From DATJFH01 sp035495815 (lineage in GTDB: Bacteria; Acidobacteriota; Terriglobia; Bryobacterales; Bryobacteraceae), in the NCBI GenBank assembly GCA_035495815.1, contig DATJFH010000011.1, positions 33,983 to 97,982 on the forward strand: a stretch of DNA of 64,000 bases, written 5' to 3'. Under the pieces are notes generated by a model. That model saw only the letters and a list, made by a program, of their open reading frames with translations. It was not told where the DNA came from and did not search any database. Below, piece by piece: positions 44,080 through 53,519 of the stretch (position 1 is the first letter of the stretch; the number at the start of each line of letters is the position of its first letter). Made by a program: the position numbers and the translations under genes.

Positions 44080-45429
44080 ATGGACCGTCGAGCCTTCCTT
44101 CAGACCCTGCCCGCGCTGGCCCAGACCCGGCGCCGCCCCGATTCACCTCCGAATATTCTTTTCATCATGCCGGACCAGTGGCGGGGAATGGATCTGGGGG
44201 TGGCCGGAAACACTCAAGTGCGCACGCCGAACCTGGACCGATTGGCCCGGGAAGGCATGCTGTTTCGCGGCGCGGTGGCCAATACACCGGTCTGCACGCC
44301 GGCGCGGGGCACGCTGCTCACCGGCAAATACCCGCATTCCTGCGGCGTGGCGGTCAATGACGTGCCGCTGCCGGCGGAGGAGAACACGATCGGCAAAATT
44401 TTGCGGGAGCGGGGATATTTTACCGGCTTCATCGGCAAGTGGCATCTGGAAGGCGGAAAGCGCGAACCGGGTTTCGTGGCGCCCGGCGCGCGGCGCATGG
44501 GATTCGAATATTGGGCGGCCAATATCTGCAGTCACAATTATTTCCACCAGCGCTACTTCCGGGATGATGCGACTCCGATCGAAATCAAAGGTTACGACGC
44601 CTTCGGCTGGACCGATCTCGGCATCGAGTTCCTGGAAAAGGCGCGGGAGAAAGGCAAGCCGTTCTGTCTGTACTGGCAGCCGCCCACTCCGCACGATCCG
44701 TACATCCCGCCGCCCGGATTCGAGACGATGTACGACCCGGAGAGGATCGAGTTGCGCAAGAACTGGCGCGCCGGCGCGAAGCGTTCCGGAACGCGCAAGG
44801 ACATTGCCGGCTATTACGCCGCCATCGCGTGCCTGGACGAACAAATCGGACGGCTGCTGAAGAAGCTCGACGACATCGGGCAGCGCGAGAATACGATCGT
44901 GTTCGTGACGTCCGACCACGGCGATATGCACGGCTCGCAGGGAACGTTCCTGAAGCGGAAGCCGTGGGAGGAGTCGGTGCGCGTGCCGGGAATATTCCGT
45001 TGGCCGGAGGGGATCAAAGCCGGCGGGCAGTCGGATGCGCCGTTCTCGCACGTCGATGTGGTTCCGACGCTTCTCGAGTTGAGCGGCAGCCGTCCACCGG
45101 CGGGCATGCAGGGCGCCAGTTACGCGGATTACCTGCTGGGCAGATCGAAGAAATCGCCCGCGATGGCGCACCTGATGATCTATACGAAGACCGAGGCGAA
45201 CGAGTACGAACCCTGGCGCGGCGTGCGCAGCCGCAAATACAAGTACGCCCGTTTTCGGGACAGGCCGTGGATGCTGCACGATCTGGAGAAGGATCCCTAC
45301 GAGATGGAGAATCTGGCCGGGCGTCCCGAGAGCGCGAAGCTGATGGCGAAGCTGGATGCGGAGATCGAGCGGCGGATGCGGCTCACGGGAGATAAGTGGG
45401 ACGAGCTGCACGACCAGCCGTATCGCTAG
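44080..45429 (+). CDS. Sulfatase, Cys-type, intact active site
   Basis: 449 residues. MDRRAFLQTLPALAQ is a short signal with a DRRxFL Tat-like pattern. Metal Asp in MPDQWRG, formylglycine motif C72-T-P-A-R76, GKWHLEGG (catalytic Lys and His), and SDHGDMHG (metal Asp/His) are all present. C-terminal residues include VRSRKYKYARF and LEKDPYEMENLAG, common to arylsulfatase A-like enzymes. Hydrolyses a sulfate ester in the periplasm. Not in an operon. Confidence 0.94.
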   Translation: MDRRAFLQTLPALAQTRRRPDSPPNILFIMPDQWRGMDLGVAGNTQVRTPNLDRLAREGMLFRGAVANTPVCTPARGTLLTGKYPHSCGVAVNDVPLPAEENTIGKILRERGYFTGFIGKWHLEGGKREPGFVAPGARRMGFEYWAANICSHNYFHQRYFRDDATPIEIKGYDAFGWTDLGIEFLEKAREKGKPFCLYWQPPTPHDPYIPPPGFETMYDPERIELRKNWRAGAKRSGTRKDIAGYYAAIACLDEQIGRLLKKLDDIGQRENTIVFVTSDHGDMHGSQGTFLKRKPWEESVRVPGIFRWPEGIKAGGQSDAPFSHVDVVPTLLELSGSRPPAGMQGASYADYLLGRSKKSPAMAHLMIYTKTEANEYEPWRGVRSRKYKYARFRDRPWMLHDLEKDPYEMENLAGRPESAKLMAKLDAEIERRMRLTGDKWDELHDQPYR

Positions 45430-45521
45430 GGCTTCCGCCGCGCTGCCCGCGAATCAACGAACCCGGCGACTTGAAATTGTGAATTCCCGAGGCGCTCAGG
45501 GCCCGGCGCTACGCATTTTCG

Positions 45522-47051
45522 TCAGTGACGGAAATGACGGACTCCGGTAAACACCATGGCCAGGTTCAGCCGGTCCGCTGCGGCGATCACCTCTTCATCG
45601 CGAACCGACCCGCCGGGCTGAATGATCGCGGTGACGCCATGCCTGGCCGCCTCTTCCACGCCATCGGGGAAAGGGAAAAAAGCGTCCGAGCCGACCACCG
45701 TGCCGGCCAGCGGCAGGACCGCCTTGGCGGCTCCGATCCGCACCGAATCGACGCGGCTCATCTGGCCGGCGCCGACTCCCACCGTCTGCCCGGCGCGAGC
45801 ATAAACGATCGCGTTGGACTTGACGTGCTTGGCAATCTTCCAGGCAAACTCGAGAGCGGTCCACTCCTGTTCGGCTGGCGGGCGCCTGGTCTTGACCTGG
45901 ATTTCGGCGCGGGTCAGCCGGTGGACGTCCGGAGTCTGAGCCAGGAAGCCTCCGCTGATCGATTTCACGACCAGGCAGTCCCCGCCGGCGGCGACCCTCA
46001 TCAGGCGCAGGTTCTTCTTGCCGCTGAGTACGGCCAGGGCTTCGGAAGAATAGTCCGGCGCTGCGATCGCTTCGACAAAGGTCTTAGATACTTCCCGCGC
46101 CGTCTCCTCGTCCATCGGCCGGTTGAACGCCAACACGCCGCCGTACGCGGAGACCGGATCGCACTCGAAGGCTTTGCGATAGCTCTGCGCCAGCGTCGGC
46201 TGCTCGGCGCACCCGCAGGGATTGGTGTGCTTGATGATGGCCGAAGCCGGCTGGTCGAATTCCCGCGCCAGAGCCCAGGCGGCGTCGAGATCGACCAGGT
46301 TGTTGTAGGAAAGCTCCTTGCCTTGCAACTGCGCCGCGCCCGCGATACCGGCTCCCGGCGAGCCGTAGAGCGCGGCGCACTGATGCGGATTCTCACCGTA
46401 GCGGAGAGCCATCAGCCGCGGAGCGCGCAAATCGAGCAGGGGCGGCAGCGGGCCGGCGCCGCCGATTTGCGCGAGCCGCGCGCTGATCGCGCGATCGTAA
46501 TCGGCGGTGGCGCGGAACGCTTTTCGGGCCAGCTCCCAGTGGGTCTCCGCCGACAGCGAGCCGCCGCCGGCGCGGAGTTCCTCGGCGATCGCATTGTAGT
46601 CGGAAGGTGAGACGACCACGGCGACGTCGGCAAAATTCTTGGCGGCAGAGCGGATCATGGTGGGGCCGCCGATATCGATGTTCTCGATCAGCTCGGCGAT
46701 ACCGGCGTCCGGATCGGCGGCCACCTTCTCGAACGGATAGAGATTCACCACTACCATATCGATCGTGCGGATCGAGTGCGCGGCCAGCGACGCCATGTGC
46801 TCCTGCTTACCGCGGACGGCCAGAATACCGCCGGTTATCTTGGGATGCATCGTCTTGACGCGGCCGTCGAGCATTTCCGGGAAACCAGTCAGTTCGGATA
46901 CGTCGTGGACGACGAGTCCGCCCTCGCGCAGGGCTTTCGCCGTGCCACCGGTTGAGATCAGTTCGACCCCGAGACCGGCGAGAGCGCGGGCGAAATCGAG
47001 AATTCCGGATTTGTCGGTGACACTGAGGAGAGCGGAGGCGATCTTGGGCAT
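45522..47051 (-). CDS. purH: Bifunctional AICAR transformylase/IMP cyclohydrolase
   Basis: 509 residues, normal length. The N-terminal MGS-like cyclohydrolase domain has SVTDKSGILDFARAL, STGGTAKAL, FPEMLDGRVKTMHP. The C-terminal transformylase has RYGENPHQ, KHTNPCGCA, and a final AIIQPGGSVRDEEVI and FTGVRHFRH. Performs the last two steps of IMP synthesis. TAACTT lies 8 nt before the ATG. Single gene. Confidence 0.97.
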   Translation of the reverse strand: MPKIASALLSVTDKSGILDFARALAGLGVELISTGGTAKALREGGLVVHDVSELTGFPEMLDGRVKTMHPKITGGILAVRGKQEHMASLAAHSIRTIDMVVVNLYPFEKVAADPDAGIAELIENIDIGGPTMIRSAAKNFADVAVVVSPSDYNAIAEELRAGGGSLSAETHWELARKAFRATADYDRAISARLAQIGGAGPLPPLLDLRAPRLMALRYGENPHQCAALYGSPGAGIAGAAQLQGKELSYNNLVDLDAAWALAREFDQPASAIIKHTNPCGCAEQPTLAQSYRKAFECDPVSAYGGVLAFNRPMDEETAREVSKTFVEAIAAPDYSSEALAVLSGKKNLRLMRVAAGGDCLVVKSISGGFLAQTPDVHRLTRAEIQVKTRRPPAEQEWTALEFAWKIAKHVKSNAIVYARAGQTVGVGAGQMSRVDSVRIGAAKAVLPLAGTVVGSDAFFPFPDGVEEAARHGVTAIIQPGGSVRDEEVIAAADRLNLAMVFTGVRHFRH

Positions 47052-47273
47052 TCAAGGACAAGTTAGCATTTCCGGTGCAGCCCGGCAGCGGAAGCCAGAC
47101 CGTCCACTGCGTCCGCCCGTTGCCCGGGGGAACGACGTCCGCTACGCCGTCACTCCGGCGGGGCTGAAGTGAAGAATTTTCCACGCCGGCTCCGACGAAG
47201 CATGCGCGATGAACCGATCGCGGCCGGCGATTTCAATCCTTTAGAAAACATTTCACAGCTGCCACGTTCAGGG

Positions 47274-47279
47274 TATAAT
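47274..47279 (+). promoter_or_regulatory. Candidate -10 TATAAT
   Basis: Perfect TATAAT 16 nt before ATG 47296. The gap 47052-47273 shows no clear -35 or RNA structure. A short leader is expected. Confidence 0.4.
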
Positions 47280-47295
47280 TCACCTAATCGAGCAA

Positions 47296-48912
47296 ATGAT
47301 GCGCACTGCGCCGATTTCGCGGGCCCTATGCCTGGCGCTACTGGCGGCTGCGTGCGGACGGGCGCAGACCGTGGCGGCGGGAGCTCGCGCCCTGGTTGCC
47401 GCCGACACGCTTCCGGTTTATGGCGCAATGTCGGGAACCGCGGAGGTCAAGCTTACCCTCAAGCGTGGCGAGGTTGTGGTAATCGGGCTGGTCCTGTTCG
47501 GCGAGGACGTCACCTGGTGCGCTCTTTCGAGACCGGGCCAGAGCAAACGGCTGGGTTTCGCATCGTGCGAGTTTCTGGAGCCGGACCGCGGCCAGGGGGG
47601 AGCGGCGCAGGCCCCGCCGGCCGTAGAGGCGCAACCGCCGGCGGCTGCTCCACCGGCTGCAGTGAGATCGCAGCCGATTCCGGTTCGTGATCTCCCCGCC
47701 GCTCCGCTAGTCGTGCGCGAAGTAACCGCGCCTGGCCCGCCGCCTCCAACCAAAACTCAAACCCCGGCGCTCCGGGGCGATCCACCTCATGCGGATCCGC
47801 GTCCGGCGAGCGATCCTCGCGCCGCGCCGCGAGTTCCAGAGGAGCCGAGCGGCGCGCCCGCGGTCACCCCTCGGGTAAGGGAAACTCCGCGCGCCATTTC
47901 GTCTCCTGCCCCGGCCGTGGTTATCGAGGCGCCGCCCGCGGTTCCCTTCTCTTCCACGGCCCGCATCCCCGAGCCGCCAGGCGCGGCGCCGCCTCCGGAG
48001 CCCGCCCCGGTTCGTGAGGCTCCGCTGCCAAATCCGGATCCGTCTGCGGCAACAAAAATCGTCCCCGAAACACGTTCCCCGCCGCCACCGGCCACGGAGC
48101 CCGTTCGAGAAGCTCCAGCTTCCGCACCCGATTTTGTGGAGACGCTGCTTGACGGCTCGGGCCTTCGTGTTTCTTTGGAGGCTTATATCCAGTCCACTTC
48201 GCTGCCGGCGTTTCTCGACAAATCGCGTCTGGCCGAGCTCGAAACAGCGGCGCTCGAGCGTACACTGGCGGAGCGGTTCCAGGCGGAGGCGTTTTACAGC
48301 GCCATCGGCGGGCGGATCCGGAACAGCTATTCCGCCGAGCGCCTCGCGGACATCGCCGCATGGCTGACGTCTCCAACAATGAAGAAGCTTTCCGCTCTCG
48401 AACGAAGGGCGCTGTCACCGGAAGCCCGCGACCGGCTGGTGACATTCGCCGGAGGGCTTCGCGACTCACCCCCGACCCAGGAGCGTCTCATTCTGATCCA
48501 CCGCATCTATGAGTCGATTCGGACCTGCGACATGGAAGTCGAGACGACGATCGCGCTTGTCCACACCGTAGCCCAGGCCATCGGACCCGCGCTCCCCAAA
48601 GAAAAGCGCTACGGAGCTGCGGAACTCGACCGAGCCCTGGGAGCCGTCAAATCGAAATATCGGTCCATCATGAAAAATGCCCGAATCGTACGCTATTTAT
48701 TCGCGTACCAAACGGCGTCGGACGCAGAACTCGGACAGTATGTTCAGTTTCTGGAATCGGAGAGCGGGAAATGGCTGGTGTCGCTGGTAGACAAAGGCTT
48801 TTACGACGCCACCGAATCGATATCGCGCAACCTGCGAGCGGATATACCGCGTAACGTCAAGGCTAAGCGTCGTTTACCGGCCGAAAATACGGGGAAAGGC
48901 TTATTGCCCTGA
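47296..48912 (+). CDS. Secreted SH3-like, proline-rich protein of unknown function
   Basis: 538 residues. Signal peptide (ALCLALLAAACGRAQT; a lipobox is not convincing). Residues about 28-98 resemble a bacterial SH3 domain (LPVYGAMSGTAEVKLTLKRG). Residues 100-290 are Pro/Ala-rich low complexity with a repeated VREAP/PVREA motif, probably a cell-wall-spanning linker. The last ~240 residues are helical with VETLLDGSGLRVSLEAYIQS. It lies 37 bp before cpaB and could be part of the Tad-type assembly, but this is context only. Confidence 0.72.
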   Translation: MMRTAPISRALCLALLAAACGRAQTVAAGARALVAADTLPVYGAMSGTAEVKLTLKRGEVVVIGLVLFGEDVTWCALSRPGQSKRLGFASCEFLEPDRGQGGAAQAPPAVEAQPPAAAPPAAVRSQPIPVRDLPAAPLVVREVTAPGPPPPTKTQTPALRGDPPHADPRPASDPRAAPRVPEEPSGAPAVTPRVRETPRAISSPAPAVVIEAPPAVPFSSTARIPEPPGAAPPPEPAPVREAPLPNPDPSAATKIVPETRSPPPPATEPVREAPASAPDFVETLLDGSGLRVSLEAYIQSTSLPAFLDKSRLAELETAALERTLAERFQAEAFYSAIGGRIRNSYSAERLADIAAWLTSPTMKKLSALERRALSPEARDRLVTFAGGLRDSPPTQERLILIHRIYESIRTCDMEVETTIALVHTVAQAIGPALPKEKRYGAAELDRALGAVKSKYRSIMKNARIVRYLFAYQTASDAELGQYVQFLESESGKWLVSLVDKGFYDATESISRNLRADIPRNVKAKRRLPAENTGKGLLP

Positions 48913-48949
48913 GACCTACTTCCTGTTGTACTGAGAATAAGCCGATCCA

Positions 48950-49669
48950 ATGAAAAAGAAACTTGTTCCATTACTGGGGATCGCGTTCGTAGTAGCCATC
49001 ATCTCGACCGGCATCTTTTACGGGCTGTTCGTAGGAAGGCTGAAGAGCGCAACCGCTTCGGGGCCTTCGATTGTAGTGGCTGGCCGCGCGCTCGAACGCG
49101 GCGCCACACTGCAGCCTTCCGACGTAAAACTGGTGGTTTGGGGAGTCCCGGAGATGCCTGCCGGGGCGATGACGGCGCTGAGCCAGGCCAACGGTCTGAC
49201 GCTGCTGGCGGCGGTACAGGAGAACGAGCCAATATTGCAGTCGCGGGTCGCCTCGCGGCAAAACGGCTCGGGAGCCGGGTTGGGTATCTCCCCCGGCATG
49301 CGCGCAGTTTCGATTCACGCCACTGATTCCAGCGGCGTAGTGAGTCTCCTGCGGCCCGGACACAAGGTGGACGTTCAACTGGTGCTGACGCAACCGTCCG
49401 GCCTGCCTGAATTACGGACCATTCTCCAGGACATCGAAGTGCTTTCGGTCAACACGACCGGTGACAACCGCAGCAATAACAACCCGGTGGTGACACTGTT
49501 GATCAATCCGGAAGGCGCCGACATGGCCGGTCTGGGCGATTCGGCCGCTCACCTCAGGCTGGTGCTGCGAAACCCGCTGGACGACGCGCAGCCGGATCTC
49601 AAGCGCGTCACGCTGCCGCAGATGCTGCAGTCTGCGGGAGGTCCGCCGGCCCGGACGGCGAAGAAATAA
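48950..49669 (+). CDS. cpaB: CpaB/RcpC-like Flp pilus assembly protein
   Basis: 239 residues. One N-terminal membrane helix (VPLLGIAFVVAIISTGIFY), then a SAF domain (about 40-105, VVAGRALERGATLQPSDVKL) and the RcpC/CpaB domain (GMRAVSIHATDSSGVVSLLRPGHKVDV in part). In Tad pili this periplasmic protein works with the secretin. tadB starts 4 bp after its stop. Confidence 0.9.
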   Translation: MKKKLVPLLGIAFVVAIISTGIFYGLFVGRLKSATASGPSIVVAGRALERGATLQPSDVKLVVWGVPEMPAGAMTALSQANGLTLLAAVQENEPILQSRVASRQNGSGAGLGISPGMRAVSIHATDSSGVVSLLRPGHKVDVQLVLTQPSGLPELRTILQDIEVLSVNTTGDNRSNNNPVVTLLINPEGADMAGLGDSAAHLRLVLRNPLDDAQPDLKRVTLPQMLQSAGGPPARTAKK

Positions 49670-49673
49670 CCCG

Positions 49674-50630
49674 ATGTTGATTCTATTCGTGCTGGTGATG
49701 TTCGTCTCGACCTTCCTGCTGGCGTCGGTTGCGGTGGTGATTGCCTCCCGCGTATTGGACCGCCGGCGGCAGGCGGCGGGCGCGCCGGCCGAGACCGCCG
49801 GATTCGACGAAGCTCCAGCCCTCCTCAAACTGGAGGAGCTGAGCTCCATCAGTCTCTGGGACAATCTGCTCACTCGCTTCGATTTCATGGAAAAGATGCG
49901 GGCCAAGATCGCCGAGGCCAATCTGTCGTGGTCCGTGGGACGGCTCACCTCACTGATGCTGTTGATCGGCGCCTTCACGATGGCCGTCCTCTCGAGCGTG
50001 AGCTGGATGCCCTTCTGGCTGAGTTTTGCGCTGGCCGGCGCGGCCGCCGCTGCGCCCTATTTGTACGTGCTCAGGCGCCGCGCGAAGCGGCTCGCTGAAT
50101 TCGAGAAAACTTTCCCCGATGCGCTGGATTTTCTGGCGCGGTCACTGCGGGCAGGCCATCCTTTGCCGGTCGCGCTGGAACTCCTTTCAACGGATGAACC
50201 GGACCCGTTGGCGGCGGAGATGCGAAAGACGGCCGATGAAAGAAAACTCGGAATGCCTCTCGATCAGGCATTGAGCAATCTTTCGAAGCGCGTCCCGCTG
50301 CTCAACGTGCGGATCTTCGTGGCGGCGGTCAGGCTTCAAAGCCGGGCGGGAGGAAAGCTGAGCGACGTCCTCAACAACCTGTCGGAGCAGATGAGGGAGG
50401 CCTACGCCGTCGAGGGCGAAGTCCAGTCGCTTGCCGCGCACGGGCGAATGACCGGGTCCGTCCTGACCGTGATGCCGGTGATCATCGCCACGCTGATGAC
50501 GATCGTGAACCCGGGCTACTTGAATATTCTGTTCGAGAATGAGACGGGGAAGACTCTGGTGATTATTTGCGGCATCGCCCTGGTGGCGGCGCACATCGTG
50601 ATTCGCAAGATTGTCAGGATACGATTATGA
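49674..50630 (+). CDS. tadB: TadB-like type II/IV secretion F-domain protein
   Basis: 318 residues. N-terminal helix, cytosolic stretch, two membrane helices near 95-125, the GspF domain (FPDALDFLARSLRAGHPLPVAL) and two C-terminal helices (VLTVMPVIIATLMTIV; LVIICGIALVAAHIVI). Inner-membrane platform protein for Tad pilus extrusion. ATGA overlap with tadC. Confidence 0.92.
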   Translation: MLILFVLVMFVSTFLLASVAVVIASRVLDRRRQAAGAPAETAGFDEAPALLKLEELSSISLWDNLLTRFDFMEKMRAKIAEANLSWSVGRLTSLMLLIGAFTMAVLSSVSWMPFWLSFALAGAAAAAPYLYVLRRRAKRLAEFEKTFPDALDFLARSLRAGHPLPVALELLSTDEPDPLAAEMRKTADERKLGMPLDQALSNLSKRVPLLNVRIFVAAVRLQSRAGGKLSDVLNNLSEQMREAYAVEGEVQSLAAHGRMTGSVLTVMPVIIATLMTIVNPGYLNILFENETGKTLVIICGIALVAAHIVIRKIVRIRL

Positions 50631-51535
50631 GCGAGCTCGGCATTCTGGCCGCGTTTTTCGTTTTCGTGATGACGGCGATAACACTGGCGGGCTATGCTCT
50701 CACCCAAAAGGGCGAGCCGAAAGCGGCGGCGGACTCGCCGGTGCTGGGAGAGCCGGAGTTGCCGCGCGCGCGGGCGATACTGGCACAGGCTCTGCGGCGT
50801 GTGGGCGAGACGGTGCCCAGCGGGAAAGCGGACAGCAAATCGACACGGAGCCTGCTGCTTGCGGCCGGGTACCGTTATCCGTCCGCTGTCCAGATTCTCT
50901 CCGGAGTCAAATTCGCTCTGGCCGCGGCGCTGGGAGCCGCCGTCGCCGCCGTGGGTCTGTGGAACGGCCAGGACATCGCGGTGGCGCTGCTGGGGGCGAT
51001 CTGCGGCGGCGGCTTCGGCTTCCTGCTTCCCGAGTTCATCCTGAAAAAGATGGTACAGGCGCGATTGGCGCGGATTCGAAGAGGAATTCCCGTCGCGCTG
51101 GATCTGCTCACGTTGAGTGTGGAAGCGGGGCAGGCGTTGAATCAGGCGATCGTGGAGACCAGCCTGGAGCTGCACGAAGCGCATCCGGATCTGAGCGACG
51201 AGCTGGCGCAGGTCAACCTGGAGCTGAGGGCGGGCAAGAGCCGGGCCGAAGCGCTGATGCAGCTCGGAGTCCGCAACGGCGACCCGGAGTTGAAGCGGCT
51301 TTCGAGCCTGCTCATCGACAGCGACCGGTTCGGCACGAGCCTGGGTCCAGCGCTGCGCACGCACGCCAAATATCTGCGCACGCGCATGCGGCAGCAGGCC
51401 CAGGAGTCCGCCAGGAAGGTCAGCGCCAAGCTGATTTTTCCGGTCTTCTTCCTGATCTTCCCCTCCGTTCTAATGGTCACGCTGGGACCGGCCGTGCTCC
51501 ACATGATGAAGCACTTCACCGAAATGGTGAAGTGA
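50627..51535 (+). CDS. tadC: TadC-like platform protein
   Basis: 302 residues from ATG 50627, which overlaps the tadB stop. One N-terminal helix, then paired helices (VKFALAAALGAAVAAVGLW; GGGFGFLLPEFILKK), GspF domain (RGIPVALDLLTLSVEAGQAL) and C-terminal helices. Works with TadB as the inner-membrane platform. No TadA ATPase, RcpA secretin, TadV peptidase or Flp pilin is next to this set in the window. Confidence 0.92.
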   Translation: MSELGILAAFFVFVMTAITLAGYALTQKGEPKAAADSPVLGEPELPRARAILAQALRRVGETVPSGKADSKSTRSLLLAAGYRYPSAVQILSGVKFALAAALGAAVAAVGLWNGQDIAVALLGAICGGGFGFLLPEFILKKMVQARLARIRRGIPVALDLLTLSVEAGQALNQAIVETSLELHEAHPDLSDELAQVNLELRAGKSRAEALMQLGVRNGDPELKRLSSLLIDSDRFGTSLGPALRTHAKYLRTRMRQQAQESARKVSAKLIFPVFFLIFPSVLMVTLGPAVLHMMKHFTEMVK

Positions 51536-51564
51536 AGTAGAAGCGCGGCGAAACAGTCACCTTT

Positions 51565-52698
51565 TTACGTGTGACCTTCCGACCTTTGACTTTCCTTTAT
51601 CACGTTCAGCCCGCGCATCGCCGCTTCCGCCGCGTCCAGATACCCGCGGGTGTCCTGGAACGGGCGGATCCATTCGATGTACCGTTCGACGGTCCGCTCG
51701 AGCGGGACCTCCGCGCTCCATCCGAGCGCTCGCAAGGCCGTGATGTCGCTGACGGTGTGACGGGTGTCGCCGACCCGAAACTGTCCTGAGATGACCGGCT
51801 CCAGACTGCTGCCGGCCACGCGCAGCACGAGACGGGCGAAGTCGAGTACAGTGACCGCTCTACCGGGCCCGACATTGAATACGCGGTAATCGGCTTCCGG
51901 ACTCTCCATCAGCAGAACGTTGGCGCGGGCAACGTCGCTCACGTCGATGAAATCGCGCAATTGCATGCCGTCCTCGTAGACGACCGGCGGAAGTCCGTTG
52001 AGAATGCGCAGAGCAAAGATGCGGCAGATGCCGGAATAGGCGTTATAAAACGAATTTCGCGGCCCTTGCACATAGGTGTAGCGCACACTTGTCGAAGGAA
52101 TCCCGTAGCGCCGGCCGAGGTTCAAAGCCAGCAGTTCGACGGCATACTTCGAGATTCCGTAGGCGGTATGCGGATTCGAGGTCCTCTCGTCTATCGGCAA
52201 GGGGTCGAGACAAGAGCCGCACTCGGGGCAGCGCGATTCCCAATCGCCGCGTTCGAGCTGCGCCAGCGGACGCGGGCCGGGATAGACCACTCCGTGTCCG
52301 GGGCAGCGATACTTCCCTTCCCCGGCGACCGCCTGGGAAGCCGCCACGACCACCTTCCGCACCGGCAGCCCGCGCCCCAGGATCAGCTCGTAGAGCAGCG
52401 CAGTGCTTTCGGCGTTGATGTGCAGAAAACGGCTGAAATCCGGCATGTAGTCCTGATAGGCGGCCAGATGCAGGACGGAATCCACGCCCTCGAGCGCCGG
52501 GAGCAGGTCGGCGGGATTCTGGACCTCGCCCTGCCGGAAATCCACCGCCGCGGGAAGGTAGTCCGGCTTGCCCAGGGGATGGACGCGGGGTTGCAGCGAG
52601 TCGAGCACCCTCACCTGGTAACCTTTCTCCAACAGCAAATCCACCGTATGGGAGCCGATGAACCCGGCCCCGCCGGTGACCAGGACCCTGTCCTTCAT
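51565..52698 (-). CDS. NAD-dependent sugar epimerase/dehydratase with zinc-ribbon-like insertion
   Basis: 377 residues, extended SDR. NAD loop VTGGAGFIGSH at 6-16 and active-site YGISK. An insertion of about 45 residues before the YxxxK, with CPGH and CPECGSC, looks like a zinc ribbon and is not part of the standard fold. Likely modifies a nucleotide sugar, perhaps GDP-heptose given the neighbouring hddA and gmhA. Start overlaps the upstream SDR stop (ATGA). Confidence 0.85.
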   Translation of the reverse strand: MKDRVLVTGGAGFIGSHTVDLLLEKGYQVRVLDSLQPRVHPLGKPDYLPAAVDFRQGEVQNPADLLPALEGVDSVLHLAAYQDYMPDFSRFLHINAESTALLYELILGRGLPVRKVVVAASQAVAGEGKYRCPGHGVVYPGPRPLAQLERGDWESRCPECGSCLDPLPIDERTSNPHTAYGISKYAVELLALNLGRRYGIPSTSVRYTYVQGPRNSFYNAYSGICRIFALRILNGLPPVVYEDGMQLRDFIDVSDVARANVLLMESPEADYRVFNVGPGRAVTVLDFARLVLRVAGSSLEPVISGQFRVGDTRHTVSDITALRALGWSAEVPLERTVERYIEWIRPFQDTRGYLDAAEAAMRGLNVIKESQRSEGHT

Positions 52699-53519
52699 AC
52701 CTTCAGGACCCGGCGTAGCGTGTAGGCCTCGGGGTGCATGTTGGAATCGCGCAGTTTTTTCCAGTCGTCGTTGACGTGAATGAGCTTGCCGCTGACGTGG
52801 TTTGAACGGTCGGAGGCCAGGAACATCGCCAGTTCGACCTGCTTCGCCGGGGCGACGCCGCCGGTCAGGCGAATGTTCTCGGCTTCATCGATTTCCTTTT
52901 GTCCCGCTTTCAGGTGAGCGCGCAGGATCTCGTCGGTCATACTGGTGTAGGATCCGCCCGGAGCCATGCAGTTGACCTGGATATTGTGATCGCGAACCTC
53001 CTCGGCAACGGTTTCGACGAGGCGCACCACGGCGGCTTTCGACGCCGCGTAGGCCGAGAAGTTCGGCCGCGCATAGGCGGCGCCCCCACCGCCGAGGACG
53101 ATGATCTTTCCCGAGCGGCGCTCGATCATGCCTGGGAGCGCCGCCTGACAGGCGTGCATCACCCCCACCAGGTTCACGGCGATCGTCTCGGCCCAGAGAT
53201 TGGCCTTGGCTTCGACGAGCGGGCCGATCGGACCTTGGGTTCCGGCGGCGGCGATGAGGATATCGACCGAGCCGTAATGTACCTTCATGCGGTCGACGGC
53301 GGCGCAGATCTGCTCGAGGTCGCGCACGTCGGCGCGAAAACGGAGCGCCGTGCCACCGGCGTGCTCGATTTCGAGCTTGGCCAGATCGAGCTCCGCTTTG
53401 CTGCGCGCCAGCAGCCCCACCCGCGCGCCGGCGGCGGCGAAGCCCAGGGCAAGACGCTTTCCGATCCCCCTGCTTCCTCCGGTGATGAGCACTCCCTTGT
53501 TCTTTATGGATGTGTGCAA
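52695..53519 (-). CDS. Short-chain dehydrogenase/reductase
   Basis: 274 residues, classical SDR. Cofactor loop TGGSRGIGKRLA, NAG-like AAGTQG, and the YAASK active site are present, followed by NCMAPGGSYTSMTDEI. NADP(H)-dependent alcohol or ketone conversion. Position within the heptose operon, overlapping the gmhA-like gene by 16 bp, suggests it acts on a sugar intermediate. Substrate unknown. Confidence 0.88.
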   Translation of the reverse strand: MHTSIKNKGVLITGGSRGIGKRLALGFAAAGARVGLLARSKAELDLAKLEIEHAGGTALRFRADVRDLEQICAAVDRMKVHYGSVDILIAAAGTQGPIGPLVEAKANLWAETIAVNLVGVMHACQAALPGMIERRSGKIIVLGGGGAAYARPNFSAYAASKAAVVRLVETVAEEVRDHNIQVNCMAPGGSYTSMTDEILRAHLKAGQKEIDEAENIRLTGGVAPAKQVELAMFLASDRSNHVSGKLIHVNDDWKKLRDSNMHPEAYTLRRVLKV

